Counted from the stretch's first letter, positions 35,944-45,478 are shown. The stretch is 64,000 bases of DNA from Desulfurella amilsii (GCF_002119425.1 NZ_MDSU01000018.1:186001-250000), one strand, 5' to 3'. A program made the numbers and translations. The notes: a model not told the origin generated them from the letters alone.

Positions 35944-37136
35944 GTATGTTTGATGGGAAAAAAATACTATTGGGCGTAAGCGCATCTGTGTCGATATACA
36001 AATCGTGCGAGCTCATAAGGCAATTAAGAAAAGAGGGCTTTGAAGTTAAAGTTGCGCTAACTAAAGAGGCTCAAAGCTTTATATCCCCATTGCTGTTTGA
36101 ATCTCTAAGCTCAAATAAAGTATATACAGATGTATTAGAAGAAAATAGCTACATGGGTGTATCGCATATTGAGCTTGCCAAATGGGCTGATGTGATTGCT
36201 ATAGTGCCAGCTACTGCTCATATTATAGCAAAATTGGCACATGGTTTTGCAGATTGCCCTGTTAGTTTAGCTACACTTGCAAGCGATAAGCCTAAAATTA
36301 TTGCGCCTGCTATGAATTCAAAAATGTATGAGAATATAGCTACCCAAGACAACATAGCATTACTTAAAAAACGTGGGTTTGTTTTTGTAGAACCTATGGT
36401 AGGTGAACTGGCTTGCAATAGTGTTGGTGTTGGCCATATTGCAGAGGTCGAAGATATAAAAGAAGCGATTGAATCTTTATTCTTTGAAAAATCTCTTGTT
36501 GGAAAAACGATTATTACCACAGCATCTTCTACACAGGAAGAAATTGACCCTGTACGTTACATAAGTAACCATTCAAGTGGGAAAATGGGTTTTGCAATAG
36601 CTCAAATGGCTTTTAATATGGGAGCAAACTCAATATTGATAAGTGGTCCATCAAACCTAAAAGCCCCTTATGGTGTTAATCGCATTAATGTAAAATCGGC
36701 TCTGGAGATGCTAAAAGCCATTGAAAATCAAATTCGGCTATGCAGTAAAAACGATATTTACTTAATAATGGCAGCTGCTGTTTCTGATTTCAAACCAAAA
36801 CAACCAAGCGCTCAGAAAATTAAAAGGCAAAGCAAAGACATGCTGATTTTAGAACTTGAACAAAACCCAGATATATCAAAAAGTATAAAAGAAAAGTATC
36901 CACACATTAAGCTCATTGGTTTTGCTGCAGAAACAAATGACTTAATAGGAAATGCAACAATAAAAATAGAAAAAAAAGGTTTGGAGTTTATCGTGCTGAA
37001 TGATGTTTCAAGAAAGGATATTGGCTTTGACAGCCCAAACAACGAAGTAACTATAATTTTTAAAGACGGAAAAACAAAAAATTTACCACTTATGAGCAAA
37101 AAAGAAGTTGCCTATAACATTTTAAAACACCTATAG
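35940..37136 (+). CDS. coaBC: Bifunctional CoaBC (phosphopantothenoylcysteine synthetase/decarboxylase)
   Basis: Makes 4'-phosphopantetheine from 4'-phosphopantothenate and cysteine in CoA synthesis. The 398 residues hold an N-terminal flavin-dependent CoaC half (LGVSASVSIYKSCELIRQLR, active His in SHIELAKWAD, and PAMNSKMYEN near 121) and a C-terminal CoaB half (about 190-398, with SNHSSGKMGFAIAQ and MAAAVSDFKPK). The ATG overlaps the pyrophosphatase stop. Confidence 0.95.
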   Translation: MSMFDGKKILLGVSASVSIYKSCELIRQLRKEGFEVKVALTKEAQSFISPLLFESLSSNKVYTDVLEENSYMGVSHIELAKWADVIAIVPATAHIIAKLAHGFADCPVSLATLASDKPKIIAPAMNSKMYENIATQDNIALLKKRGFVFVEPMVGELACNSVGVGHIAEVEDIKEAIESLFFEKSLVGKTIITTASSTQEEIDPVRYISNHSSGKMGFAIAQMAFNMGANSILISGPSNLKAPYGVNRINVKSALEMLKAIENQIRLCSKNDIYLIMAAAVSDFKPKQPSAQKIKRQSKDMLILELEQNPDISKSIKEKYPHIKLIGFAAETNDLIGNATIKIEKKGLEFIVLNDVSRKDIGFDSPNNEVTIIFKDGKTKNLPLMSKKEVAYNILKHL

Positions 37137-37144
37137 GAGAAAAA

Positions 37145-38410
37145 ATGAACTATTTAGAAATAAAAACACACAATGATTTAGATAAATTAAAACTATATTT
37201 AGCAAAAAATCAGTACGATGAGCAAGAAAATACTGTTAGAAAAATTATAAAAGACATTAGAGAAAAAAAAGATGAGGCTTTATTTGAATACTGTCATAAG
37301 TTTGATAATTTTAAAGCCAACAAAGACAATATAAATGTTAGCAACACAGAATTCGAGCAAGCGCTAAGCCAAGTAACACTTGAACAAAAAGAAACTATTC
37401 TCTACGCCAAAGAAAAAATAGAAAACTTTCATAGGGCTTTTTTGCCAAAAAGTTGCATTATCGAACAAAACGGCGCAATTTTGGGCACCAGGGTAACAAG
37501 CGTTAAAAAAGCTGGTCTATATATACCTGGAGGCAAGGCTTTTTATCCCTCTACTGCACTTATGACAATAATTCCTGCATATGTTGCAGGCGTAGATGAA
37601 ATATATATATGCACACCAGCTCAGAATAGCTATATAAACCCGTTGCTGCTGTATATTGCTAAACTATACAATATTGAAAATGTATTCAAAGTGGGCGGAG
37701 CGCAAGCTATAGCAGCGCTTGCTTATGGGACTCAAAGTATACCTAAAGTTGATGTTATAGCAGGTCCTGGTAATATATATGTAGCCTTTGCAAAAAAATT
37801 AGTTTATGGTGATGTTGGCATAGATTCCGTTGCTGGACCATCTGAGGTTATGGTTGTTTCCGATAATTGCGAAAAATTATACGCTGCGTATGATTTGCTA
37901 TCTCAAGCAGAGCACGACGCAAACGCAAAGGTTTACTATGTAGGTTTTAATAAAGAGTGCATAAATAAAATTAGCGACAAGTTTTTTGAACTTGCAAAAA
38001 CTGCCAAACGCAGTGAAATAACTTTAAAATCCAGTCAAAATGCGTTATTTATTCAAACCACAAGGGAACTTGCCGGGCAAATAATTGATGAAATTGCGCC
38101 AGAACATTTAGAGCTTCAACTGAATGATCCTTATAGTTTTATGAACTCATTTAAAAATGCAGGTGCGATATTTATTGGAGAATACTCATGCGAAACATTA
38201 GGTGACTATGTAGCTGGACCAAACCACACTTTGCCAACATCTCAAACAGCTCGATTCTCAAGTGTGTTATCAACAGAAACCTTTTTGAAAAAAAGTAGTA
38301 TAATTCATTATACTCATAAAGCTTTACAACAAGATGCACCATATGCCATTAAGTTTGCCGAATACGAAGGTTTGTTTGCACACGCTGAAGCTCTTAAGGT
38401 AAGGCTATGA
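37145..38410 (+). CDS. hisD: Histidinol dehydrogenase
   Basis: Zinc enzyme carrying out the last two NAD-dependent oxidations of histidine synthesis. The 421 residues have AGLYIPGGKAFYPSTALM near 120, DVIAGPGNIYVAFAKK near 204, DSVAGPSEVMVVSD near 230, SQAEHDANAKV near 257 and GPNHTLPTSQTARF near 357. No other his genes are in the window. An AGGAG ribosome site lies between coaBC and the ATG. It overlaps the argA-like gene by 4 bp. Confidence 0.96.
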   Translation: MNYLEIKTHNDLDKLKLYLAKNQYDEQENTVRKIIKDIREKKDEALFEYCHKFDNFKANKDNINVSNTEFEQALSQVTLEQKETILYAKEKIENFHRAFLPKSCIIEQNGAILGTRVTSVKKAGLYIPGGKAFYPSTALMTIIPAYVAGVDEIYICTPAQNSYINPLLLYIAKLYNIENVFKVGGAQAIAALAYGTQSIPKVDVIAGPGNIYVAFAKKLVYGDVGIDSVAGPSEVMVVSDNCEKLYAAYDLLSQAEHDANAKVYYVGFNKECINKISDKFFELAKTAKRSEITLKSSQNALFIQTTRELAGQIIDEIAPEHLELQLNDPYSFMNSFKNAGAIFIGEYSCETLGDYVAGPNHTLPTSQTARFSSVLSTETFLKKSSIIHYTHKALQQDAPYAIKFAEYEGLFAHAEALKVRL

Positions 38411-38865
38411 TTGAAATTGTAAAGCCAACGATTTTAGATTGCGAACAAATGAAAACGCTTATTGATAAATTTGCCAAAACACAAGTAGTACTGCCAAGAC
38501 CTATTGAAGACGTAGCTGAGCGTATAAGAGAATTTTATATTGCAAAAGATGGTACAAAAGTAATAGCAACAAGCAGTTTGCGTATATTTCATCCAAACTT
38601 AGCCGAAATTCGCACAATTACAATCGATGAAAACTACCAAAAGCAAGGCCTCGGTAGAAAGCTGATAGAAAAAGAATTAGGAGAAGCAAAAGCGCTGGGC
38701 ATAACAAGAGTATTTGCCCTGACAATGCAAGTCGAATTTTTTAAAAAAATGAGATTTGCATTTATTGACAAAAAAAATCTGCCTCTTAAAAAAATATGGG
38801 AAGATTGCATAAAGTGTCCGTTATTCCCAGATTGTAATGAAGAAGCACTAATTATTGATTTATAA
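38407..38865 (+). CDS. argA: N-acetylglutamate synthase-like GNAT acetyltransferase
   Basis: 152-residue single-domain GNAT protein resembling the short ArgA form found outside enterobacteria. Seen are an arginine- and proline-rich start, VVLPRPIEDVAERI, the acetyl-CoA loop YQKQGLGRKLIEKEL near residue 79, and the C-terminal motif CIKCPLFPDCNE characteristic of this ArgA subgroup. It likely starts arginine biosynthesis by acetylating glutamate. It is last in the epimerase-to-hisD run and converges on bcp with a 6 bp overlap. Confidence 0.85.
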   Translation: MIEIVKPTILDCEQMKTLIDKFAKTQVVLPRPIEDVAERIREFYIAKDGTKVIATSSLRIFHPNLAEIRTITIDENYQKQGLGRKLIEKELGEAKALGITRVFALTMQVEFFKKMRFAFIDKKNLPLKKIWEDCIKCPLFPDCNEEALIIDL

Positions 38866-39312
38866 TTTTAACTCTTTGATTTTATTTAGTACCTCTTGGG
38901 TATGATTTGCTACCTTAACGTTGCGCCATATATAGCGTATAGTAAGATTTTTGTCTATTAAAAATGTAGTTCGCTTAGCCGAACCCCTTTTACTATCAGC
39001 TTTTACAACATCAAAAGAAGAAACTAACTGTTTATCAGAATCGCTAATTAAAGGAAATTTTAAACCATAATTTTCTATAAATTTTTTGTGTGAATCGATA
39101 GAGTCTATGCTTACACCAATCACAACAGTATCTAATGCTTCAAATGCGCCTAGATGGGCATTAAAATCCATTGCTTGTCTTGTACAGCCTGGTGTGTTGT
39201 CTTTTGGGTAAAAATATAAAACAATATTTTTCTTTCCTTTAAAATCATTTAAATTAACAACATAACCGATGCTTTGTCCAATTACATTTTCAACTTTATC
39301 GTTTACATCCAC
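38860..39312 (-). CDS. bcp: Bcp-type peroxiredoxin (1-Cys form)
   Basis: Thioredoxin-fold peroxidase of the BCP/PrxQ group reducing hydroperoxides. Of 150 residues, the peroxidatic Cys is in PKDNTPGCTRQAMDF near 43. The resolving Cys usually five residues later (GCTxxACxF) is replaced by Met, so this is a 1-Cys variant needing an external thiol. The GTG start at 39312 has GGAGTTGG upstream. A terminator separates it from htrA upstream. Confidence 0.93.
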   Translation of the reverse strand: MDVNDKVENVIGQSIGYVVNLNDFKGKKNIVLYFYPKDNTPGCTRQAMDFNAHLGAFEALDTVVIGVSIDSIDSHKKFIENYGLKFPLISDSDKQLVSSFDVVKADSKRGSAKRTTFLIDKNLTIRYIWRNVKVANHTQEVLNKIKELKL

Positions 39313-39323
39313 AAACCAACTCC

Positions 39324-39353
39324 AAAAAAGATAGAGGGGTTTTAAAACCCCTC
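39324..39353 (-). terminator. Intrinsic terminator after htrA
   Basis: The perfect palindrome GAGGGGTTTTAAAACCCCTC (39334-39353) is followed in the leftward direction by TATC and a run of six T (39329-39324). It lies directly after the htrA stop at 39362. Confidence 0.85.
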
Positions 39354-39361
39354 CTCATTAG

Positions 39362-40762
39362 CTAGCTTTTTTGAATAGTTACAAATAGCGTAGATTCGCC
39401 GCGCTTTAACAACATACTTATAACATTTTCATTAGGCTTTTGCTTAAGTATATTTTTAAACTGCTCTATAGAGTACACATTTTCATTATCGAGTTTAATT
39501 ATCATATCGCCTGGTTTTATACCCGCTAGGGCCGCAAATGAATTCGGATTTACAGACGTTATTACAACACCTTTATGTTCTTTTAAATTATAAATTTTGG
39601 CTAAATTAGCATTAATAGGGGCAGCACTAAAACCGTATGGTGTATTAAAAGAGCTACTTTGCGTTGAAGGTTGGGCTGTTTCTAATTGTTGTTGATTTTC
39701 TTTCTGTGGTCGCTCACCTAACAAAACTGTTTTAGTAGTCTCTTTTCCATCTCTTATAATACCTAAGACTACCTTGGTACCTGGTTTTGTAAAAGCTATA
39801 TCGTATGGTAAATCTGGTGCATAAATACTTTTGCCATTCATTGAAACTATAACATCACCTGGCTCTATACCCGCTTTTGCAGCAGGTGAATTCTTGAATA
39901 CTTCATTTATAACAGCACCATTTAAGCTTTTTAGCTTCAACAAATCTGCTACTTCTGGTGTTAGAAGCTGTATGCCTACACCCAGCCATCCTCTCTTTGG
40001 TACTTCACCTTTCATTAAGTATGGCAACTCGTCTTTTATGGTATCTGATGGTATGGCAAAACCAATACCTTGACCTGAAGCAATGATAGCTGTATTCATA
40101 GCTATTACCTGACCATCCATATTTACAAGAGGACCACCAGAGTTGCCTGGGTTAATTGCAGCATTTGTTTGTATAAAATGGTCAAATGGACCTTCGCCAA
40201 TTACTCTACCTTTTGCGCTAATTATACCAGAGGTTACTGTGCCACTTAGCCCAAATGGGTTTCCAACTGCCAAAACCCACTGGCCTATTTCCATTTTGTT
40301 TGAGTCACCCAACTGTAAAGTTGGCAAAGGTCTTTTAGGGTTAATCTTTAAAAGAGCAATATCCACTTCTGGGTCATAGCCCACAATTTTAGCTTTGTAA
40401 ATCTCATTTGTGTTTAAGGTTACATTAATGTCTGTAGCTTGCTTAACCACATGATAGTTAGTTAAAATATAACCATTGCTGGAAATAATAAAACCAGAGC
40501 CTAAAAAGTGGGCTTTATAGTTTTGAGTGTAGCCCTGGAAAAAATGCTTAAAGAAATCACTAAAAGGCGAGTTGGAAAACATTTCTCCAAACGGATTTAC
40601 GCTGCCTTTAACTACTTGAGTAGTACTGATGTTGACCACAGCTGGCAAAACTTTTTCCGCAATAGGTGTAAAACTTGGCAGTGCAATGTTTTGAGCATTG
40701 GCATTCACGCTTAAAAATACTAAAAATACAAATAATAGCGACAACTTTTTATAAAGCTTCAT
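39362..40762 (-). CDS. HtrA/DegP-family periplasmic serine protease
   Basis: Periplasmic quality-control protease. The 466 residues from the ATG at 40762 start with a signal peptide (MKLYKKLSLLFVFLVFLSVNANA). The trypsin-like domain has His in ILTNYHVV, Asp in EVDIALLKI and Ser in NPGNSGGPLVN. Two PDZ domains follow (about 260-350 and 375-460). An upstream in-frame TTG is rejected because GGAGG sits right before the ATG. It lies 32 bp downstream of hemB in the same direction and ends at a strong terminator. Confidence 0.95.
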   Translation of the reverse strand: MKLYKKLSLLFVFLVFLSVNANAQNIALPSFTPIAEKVLPAVVNISTTQVVKGSVNPFGEMFSNSPFSDFFKHFFQGYTQNYKAHFLGSGFIISSNGYILTNYHVVKQATDINVTLNTNEIYKAKIVGYDPEVDIALLKINPKRPLPTLQLGDSNKMEIGQWVLAVGNPFGLSGTVTSGIISAKGRVIGEGPFDHFIQTNAAINPGNSGGPLVNMDGQVIAMNTAIIASGQGIGFAIPSDTIKDELPYLMKGEVPKRGWLGVGIQLLTPEVADLLKLKSLNGAVINEVFKNSPAAKAGIEPGDVIVSMNGKSIYAPDLPYDIAFTKPGTKVVLGIIRDGKETTKTVLLGERPQKENQQQLETAQPSTQSSSFNTPYGFSAAPINANLAKIYNLKEHKGVVITSVNPNSFAALAGIKPGDMIIKLDNENVYSIEQFKNILKQKPNENVISMLLKRGESTLFVTIQKS

Positions 40763-40794
40763 TAAAAACCTCCAATACAATATTTGTTTTATTT

Positions 40795-41772
40795 TTAAAA
40801 ACTATTATTTTTTACCCAATCCTTGGCAAAGTAGGTAATTATAATATCACAACCAGCTCTTTTTATTGAAGTAAGTACTTCATCAACGATTTTTTGCTCA
40901 TCTACCCAACCCAACTGTGAAGCCGCTTTTATAAATGAGTACTCTCCGCTAACGCTATAGCCCGCAAGTGGCATAAATGGATAGTGATCTTTTGCCATTT
41001 TTATAATATCCAAATAGCTCAACGCAGGCTTAATCATAATAATATCTGCGCCTTCTTCAATATCAAGCTCGATTTCTTTCAATGCCTCATTTGCGTTTGC
41101 ATAATCCATCTGGTAGGATTTTCTATCTCCAAATGCAGGCGTAGATCCTGCCGCTTCTCTAAATGGGCCATAGAAGTTAGATGCGTATTTTGCTGAGTAT
41201 GCCATTATTATAGTGTCTTTAAAATTATTTTCATCAAGAGCATTTCTTATTGCACTAACCATACCGTCTATCATGCCCGATGGCGCAATTATATCTGCTC
41301 CCGCTTTTGCATACACACAAGCTTCCTTTTTTAAAAGCTCGAGTGTCTCATCATTAAGCAAATAACCATTTTTATCAATTATACCGCAGTGACCATGGCT
41401 TGTATACTCGCAAAAGCATGCATCTGCAGCCACCACAAGGTCTGGCAAATAATCTTTAATTTCCCTTATAGCTTTGACAATTATGCCATTTTCATCATAT
41501 GCACAGCTTCCTAGCTCATCCTTTTTGCTTGGTATACCAAATAATATAATGGATTTTATTCCTAAGCTATAGACTTCTTTTGCCTCTTTTTTTGCTTCTT
41601 CTAAAGGTAATTGAAAAATTCCAGGCATAGACAAGATAGGTTTCTTTTGGTTTTCATACGTAACAAAAATCGGATACATAAAATCATTAACATTAAGGCA
41701 AGTTTGTCTGACTATGTCACGTATATGTTGATTTTTTCTGAGTCTTCTTGGACGCGTTTTTGGAAAATTCAT
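40795..41772 (-). CDS. hemB: Porphobilinogen synthase
   Basis: Condenses two 5-aminolevulinate molecules in heme/siroheme synthesis. The 325 residues show the zinc-binding cysteine cluster [15 protein letters not shown] near 119 and the two Schiff-base lysines, in [19 protein letters not shown] near 194 and [13 protein letters not shown] near 247. GGAGGTATT precedes the ATG. It overlaps bioD by 4 bp and thus belongs to the bioA-bioD transcript. Confidence 0.96.
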   Translation of the reverse strand: MNFPKTRPRRLRKNQHIRDIVRQTCLNVNDFMYPIFVTYENQKKPILSMPGIFQLPLEEAKKEAKEVYSLGIKSIILFGIPSKKDELGSCAYDENGIIVKAIREIKDYLPDLVVAADACFCEYTSHGHCGIIDKNGYLLNDETLELLKKEACVYAKAGADIIAPSGMIDGMVSAIRNALDENNFKDTIIMAYSAKYASNFYGPFREAAGSTPAFGDRKSYQMDYANANEALKEIELDIEEGADIIMIKPALSYLDIIKMAKDHYPFMPLAGYSVSGEYSFIKAASQLGWVDEQKIVDEVLTSIKRAGCDIIITYFAKDWVKNNSF

Positions 41773-42341
41773 AATACCTCCAATTCATTTTTAAATTTAC
41801 ATACAAAAGCATGATTTGTCAAATCCTGAAGTGCAGATAAATTATCATTGCCATTGAAAAAAAAGTTATTTAAGGCAAAACCGCGTAAATTTAAGCCTCT
41901 TGTTTTGCAATAGTATAAATTAAGCAATGTATCATTAATGCATCCAAGTTTGTTTGGCACAACTATAATAGTTTCTAAATTAAGCAACTCCGCTAAATCG
42001 GCAAATGTATGTGATTTATCCAATGGCACGAGCAATCCTCCAGACCCTTCAATTATATTCACATCAGCCTTACTTTTATTTATCTTATCTATTACAAAAT
42101 CAATAGGAAATGTTTCATATAAAAAATACGGAGCGACAGGTGGTTCACCAAACAGCAATGTCTGAATTTCAACTTTGCTAGCCTCAAATACAGCTTTTGC
42201 ATCGTCATCTTTTGGATAGCCTGTTTGGATGATCTTGGTATAGATTACACTTTTATTCATATTTTTGTAATATTCAGACAGCAAAGCGCAAAAGTACGTT
42301 TTCCCCACATTTGTATTGCTGCCACTAACAAATATTTTCAT
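41769..42341 (-). CDS. bioD: Dethiobiotin synthetase
   Basis: ATP-dependent closure of the ureido ring in biotin synthesis. The 190 residues begin with the P-loop [17 protein letters not shown]; the substrate-side motif [10 protein letters not shown] lies near residue 97. It is a little shorter than the usual 220. It overlaps bioA by 17 bp and hemB by 4 bp. Confidence 0.94.
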   Translation of the reverse strand: MKIFVSGSNTNVGKTYFCALLSEYYKNMNKSVIYTKIIQTGYPKDDDAKAVFEASKVEIQTLLFGEPPVAPYFLYETFPIDFVIDKINKSKADVNIIEGSGGLLVPLDKSHTFADLAELLNLETIIVVPNKLGCINDTLLNLYYCKTRGLNLRGFALNNFFFNGNDNLSALQDLTNHAFVCKFKNELEVL

Positions 42342-43659
42342 CCATCACCTCTTTTGTAGCAAAATACGCACTTTTAACAAGCTTTTCTATCTCTGATTCG
42401 TTAATTACATATGGGGGCAAAAAGTACATCAAATCACCCAAATTTCGGAGTAGTACACCTTTTTCAAGCGCTTTTCTATAAATTTTAAAGCCAAACCTCA
42501 GCGACGCATCAAATGGCTCTTTTGTATATCTATCTTTAACAAACTCAATGGCGCTAATAAAACCCGCACTTCTAATTTCTCCCACACAATCAAGATCTTT
42601 AAAGTATTTTTCAATTAATTGCTTCGTTAGGGTGTATTTTTTTTTATTATTTTCAAGTACATTTTCATCGGCAAATATGTTCAGCGTTTCACATGCGGCT
42701 GCGCATGCAAGAGCATTGCCATCATAGCTGTGCGAGTGCAAAAAACTTTTTTGCTTTTCGTAATCATCATAAAATGCATAGTATACCTCATCGGTTGTAA
42801 GCGTCAAAGACAAAGGCAAGTATCCGCTTGTTAGACCTTTTGATAAACACAGAAAATCTGGCTTAATACAGGCTTGCTCAAGCGCAAACATTGTGCCTGT
42901 TCTTCCAAAACCTGTTGCTATCTCATCAAGGATTAAATGTATGTTGAGTTTTTTTGTAAGCTCTCTTAGTTTTGATAAATATTTAGCCGGGTACATCTTA
43001 AAGCCACCCGCAAACTGCACTAAAGGCTCGACAATAACAGCGGCAACTTCTTCAACGTGTTGTTCGAGTGTTTTTTTCATAAATTCAAAACATTCAACGT
43101 TGCAGTTTTCTCTTGTTTTGCCAAAAGGACAGCGGTAGCAATTTGGAAACTCAACCATTATGTTTTTTATCAAAATATCATCATAGGCTTTCTTATAAAG
43201 TGGCTCCCCCATTACAGACAAAGCGCCAAATGTTTCCCCATGGTAGCCATTTTCTAGATAAACAAACTTTTTTTTGCTTTTTAAGCCAATATTTTTAAAA
43301 TAATGGTAGCTCATTTTTAAAGCAATCTCAACAGCCGATGAACCAATTTCTGCAAAAAATATTTTTTTTAGATTTTTAGGAACAAGCTTGATAAGTTTAT
43401 CACTTAACTCAAGCGCTTTGTCATGAGTAAAGCCTGCAAAAATGACTTGTTCTAATACTTCCAATTGATTTTTAATTGCGTTATTTATGCGCTCATTTGA
43501 ATGCCCAAACAAATTTACCCACCATGACGATATGCCATCAATATATGAGTTGCCTTTCTCATCAAAAAGGTACACACCTTTTGCTTTTTTAACGCGGATT
43601 ATGGGGTTTTTTTCATAATCTTTCATTTGAGAACAGGGATGCCAGATAATACTTTCCAT
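42325..43659 (-). CDS. bioA: Adenosylmethionine-8-amino-7-oxononanoate aminotransferase
   Basis: PLP enzyme making 7,8-diaminononanoate. The 444 residues begin IIWHPCSQMKDYEKNPI (the BioA WHP signature). They also show GISSWWVNLFGHSN near 41, the PLP aspartate in LILDEIATGFGRTG near 235, and the PLP-lysine in FLCLSKGLTSGYLPL near 268. GGAGG precedes the ATG. It is the first gene of the leftward bioA-bioD-hemB-htrA unit, divergent from bioF. Confidence 0.96.
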   Translation of the reverse strand: MESIIWHPCSQMKDYEKNPIIRVKKAKGVYLFDEKGNSYIDGISSWWVNLFGHSNERINNAIKNQLEVLEQVIFAGFTHDKALELSDKLIKLVPKNLKKIFFAEIGSSAVEIALKMSYHYFKNIGLKSKKKFVYLENGYHGETFGALSVMGEPLYKKAYDDILIKNIMVEFPNCYRCPFGKTRENCNVECFEFMKKTLEQHVEEVAAVIVEPLVQFAGGFKMYPAKYLSKLRELTKKLNIHLILDEIATGFGRTGTMFALEQACIKPDFLCLSKGLTSGYLPLSLTLTTDEVYYAFYDDYEKQKSFLHSHSYDGNALACAAACETLNIFADENVLENNKKKYTLTKQLIEKYFKDLDCVGEIRSAGFISAIEFVKDRYTKEPFDASLRFGFKIYRKALEKGVLLRNLGDLMYFLPPYVINESEIEKLVKSAYFATKEVMDENIC

Positions 43660-43691
43660 AAATAGCCTCCAAAAAACTTGACATTGTTATA

Positions 43692-43719
43692 ATACTAGTG
43701 TAAAAGAATTAATTGTCAA
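43692..43719 (-). promoter_or_regulatory. bioA promoter
   Basis: TTGACA (43719-43714), 16 bp, TAGTAT (43697-43692). The -35 coincides with the left half of the BirA-like inverted repeat. Confidence 0.55.
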
Positions 43720-43744
43720 TATGTTAATTTGCTAAACTTAACAA
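43713..43744. promoter_or_regulatory. Candidate BirA biotin operator between bioA and bioF
   Basis: TTGTCAAT (43713-43720), 16 bp, CTTAACAA (43737-43744): an imperfect inverted repeat matching the known BirA pattern TTGTnAAC-N14-16-GTTnACAA except at the inner base of each half. It covers the bioA -35 and ends 7 bp before the bioF ATG. No birA gene is in the window. Confidence 0.45.
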
Positions 43745-43751
43745 TTTAAAA

Positions 43752-44906
43752 ATGAGTTTTTTAGATTTGCTTAAAAAAAACCTAGATCAAATAAAAATTA
43801 ATCAGTTATACCGCAGTATACCATCAATCAGCGCTCATGCAAAAAAATACATAAGCTTAAACGGCTCAGTGTATCTTAATTTGTCATCAAACAACTATTT
43901 AGGCTTAGCAGATAATGAGCATTTAAAAAAAGCCGCAATTTTCGCAATCGAAAAGTTTGGTTGTTCATCAACTGCTTCTAGATTAGTTAGTGGCAATTTT
44001 GATATTTACAATAAGCTAGAATCTACGATTGCTCAATTCAAACATACTCAAAAAGCCCTTGTTTTAAACACTGGCTATGTTGCAAACCTAACACTACTTC
44101 AATCGTTGGCAAAAGATGCCGTTGTGTTTAGCGACAGGCTTAACCACGCAAGTATTGTAGATGGAATATTGCTGTCTGGTGCAAAATTTCATAGATATGC
44201 TCACTGCGACATAGAAATGCTAGAAAAGCTTTTAAAAAAGGAAACTTCAAATAAAATTATTGTAACGGACACCATATTTAGTATGGATGGTGATGCAGCG
44301 CCATTAAAAGAAATTGTAAAGCTAGCAAAGCAGTATGAAGCATTTGTTATTGTAGATGAAGCACACGCTACTGGCATTTTTGGAGAGGGTAGGGGATATG
44401 CTTACCAGGAGTGTGTATCTAGTGATATTGATTGTCACATGGGAACATTTTCTAAAGCGTTAGGCAGTTTTGGGGCATATATTGCTTCAAGTGAACTTGT
44501 AATAGATTATCTTATAAACAACGCAAGAGGTTTTATATTTTCAACTGCGCTGCCTCCTGCTGTCATTGCAGCAAATCTCGCGAGCATTAACTATGTTAGA
44601 AAAAACCCACAATTGGGCAAAAATTTACTTTCAATCTCAGATAATATTAGGCAATTTCTAAAAAAACTTGGCTTTGATGTAGGAAACTCTGTATCGCAAA
44701 TTATACCTGTTATATTAAAAACAAACGATATAACCTTAAAATCCCAAAAGCTACTTTTGGAAAAAGGCGTATTTGTTGGTGCAATAAGACCACCCACAGT
44801 ACCAAAAAATACTTCAAGACTTAGAATATCGCTTAGGGCAGATTTAGACGAAAACGATTTAAAACTTATAAAAGATGCTTTTGTGCATTTAGGAAATGCC
44901 TTATGA
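43752..44906 (+). CDS. bioF: 8-amino-7-oxononanoate synthase
   Basis: PLP enzyme of the alpha-oxoamine synthase family condensing pimeloyl-ACP with alanine. The 384 residues contain YLNLSSNNYLGLADN near 38, DEAHATGIFGEGRGYA near 202 and the PLP-lysine in HMGTFSKALGSFGAY near 228. The family also includes 2-amino-3-ketobutyrate ligase; linkage to bioA, bioD and bioC favours BioF. No clear Shine-Dalgarno precedes the ATG. It overlaps the esterase gene by 4 bp. Confidence 0.93.
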   Translation: MSFLDLLKKNLDQIKINQLYRSIPSISAHAKKYISLNGSVYLNLSSNNYLGLADNEHLKKAAIFAIEKFGCSSTASRLVSGNFDIYNKLESTIAQFKHTQKALVLNTGYVANLTLLQSLAKDAVVFSDRLNHASIVDGILLSGAKFHRYAHCDIEMLEKLLKKETSNKIIVTDTIFSMDGDAAPLKEIVKLAKQYEAFVIVDEAHATGIFGEGRGYAYQECVSSDIDCHMGTFSKALGSFGAYIASSELVIDYLINNARGFIFSTALPPAVIAANLASINYVRKNPQLGKNLLSISDNIRQFLKKLGFDVGNSVSQIIPVILKTNDITLKSQKLLLEKGVFVGAIRPPTVPKNTSRLRISLRADLDENDLKLIKDAFVHLGNAL

Positions 44907-45478
44907 CATTTGTATCTGGTTGGGCAGGCTTTCGGGAAATTTTTCATAAACTTCCTTTGCAGGGGCGTTTTTTTATGCCATTTGTAGATTTTTTCCCTAG
45001 CCAAACACCAGATGTTATAAGTGCAGAAAAAGAGTTACTAATTGGCTGGTCTTTGGGTGCACACTTAGTATTAAAACACGCTTGTAGTGTAAATGCAAAA
45101 AAAGTACTGTTATTTGCCCCTTTTTTGTATTTTTGTGATCATGTTAACAAAAAACTACTAGATAGAATGATTTTGGCATTTGAAAAAGATAAATCAAAAG
45201 TCGTTAGCGATTTTTTACACAATATAGGCGCAAGAGCCTACAACAAAAACATCCCAGATAGCTTAAAAAGCGGCTTAGAGTTTCTCAAAGTATCAAAGAT
45301 AGAGAATTTTGCAAAAAAAGACAATTATTACTGCGTGTGCGCAAAAAAAGACTTTTTAAATTTGGCAAGCGCTTGCAATAAAATTTGCAAAAAACCAATA
45401 ATTGTTAATTCAAACCACTACTTTAGCGAGGATACAATTAATGACATTATCAAAAAACTACATAAAGCGCTCGTTTGA
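44903..45478 (+). CDS. BioH-type pimeloyl-ACP methyl ester esterase (short alpha/beta hydrolase)
   Basis: 191-residue alpha/beta hydrolase placed between bioF and bioC, the position of BioH/BioG/BioV esterases that release the methyl group to end pimelate synthesis. A GWSLGAH nucleophile elbow (Ser near residue 50), an Asp in CAKKDF near 150 and a His in NSNHYFSED near 172 form a plausible triad. The N-terminal FVSGWAGF resembles the BioG/BioV oxyanion loop. It is shorter than BioH (about 256). Which named subtype it is cannot be told here. Confidence 0.75.
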   Translation: MTFVSGWAGFREIFHKLPLQGRFFMPFVDFFPSQTPDVISAEKELLIGWSLGAHLVLKHACSVNAKKVLLFAPFLYFCDHVNKKLLDRMILAFEKDKSKVVSDFLHNIGARAYNKNIPDSLKSGLEFLKVSKIENFAKKDNYYCVCAKKDFLNLASACNKICKKPIIVNSNHYFSEDTINDIIKKLHKALV

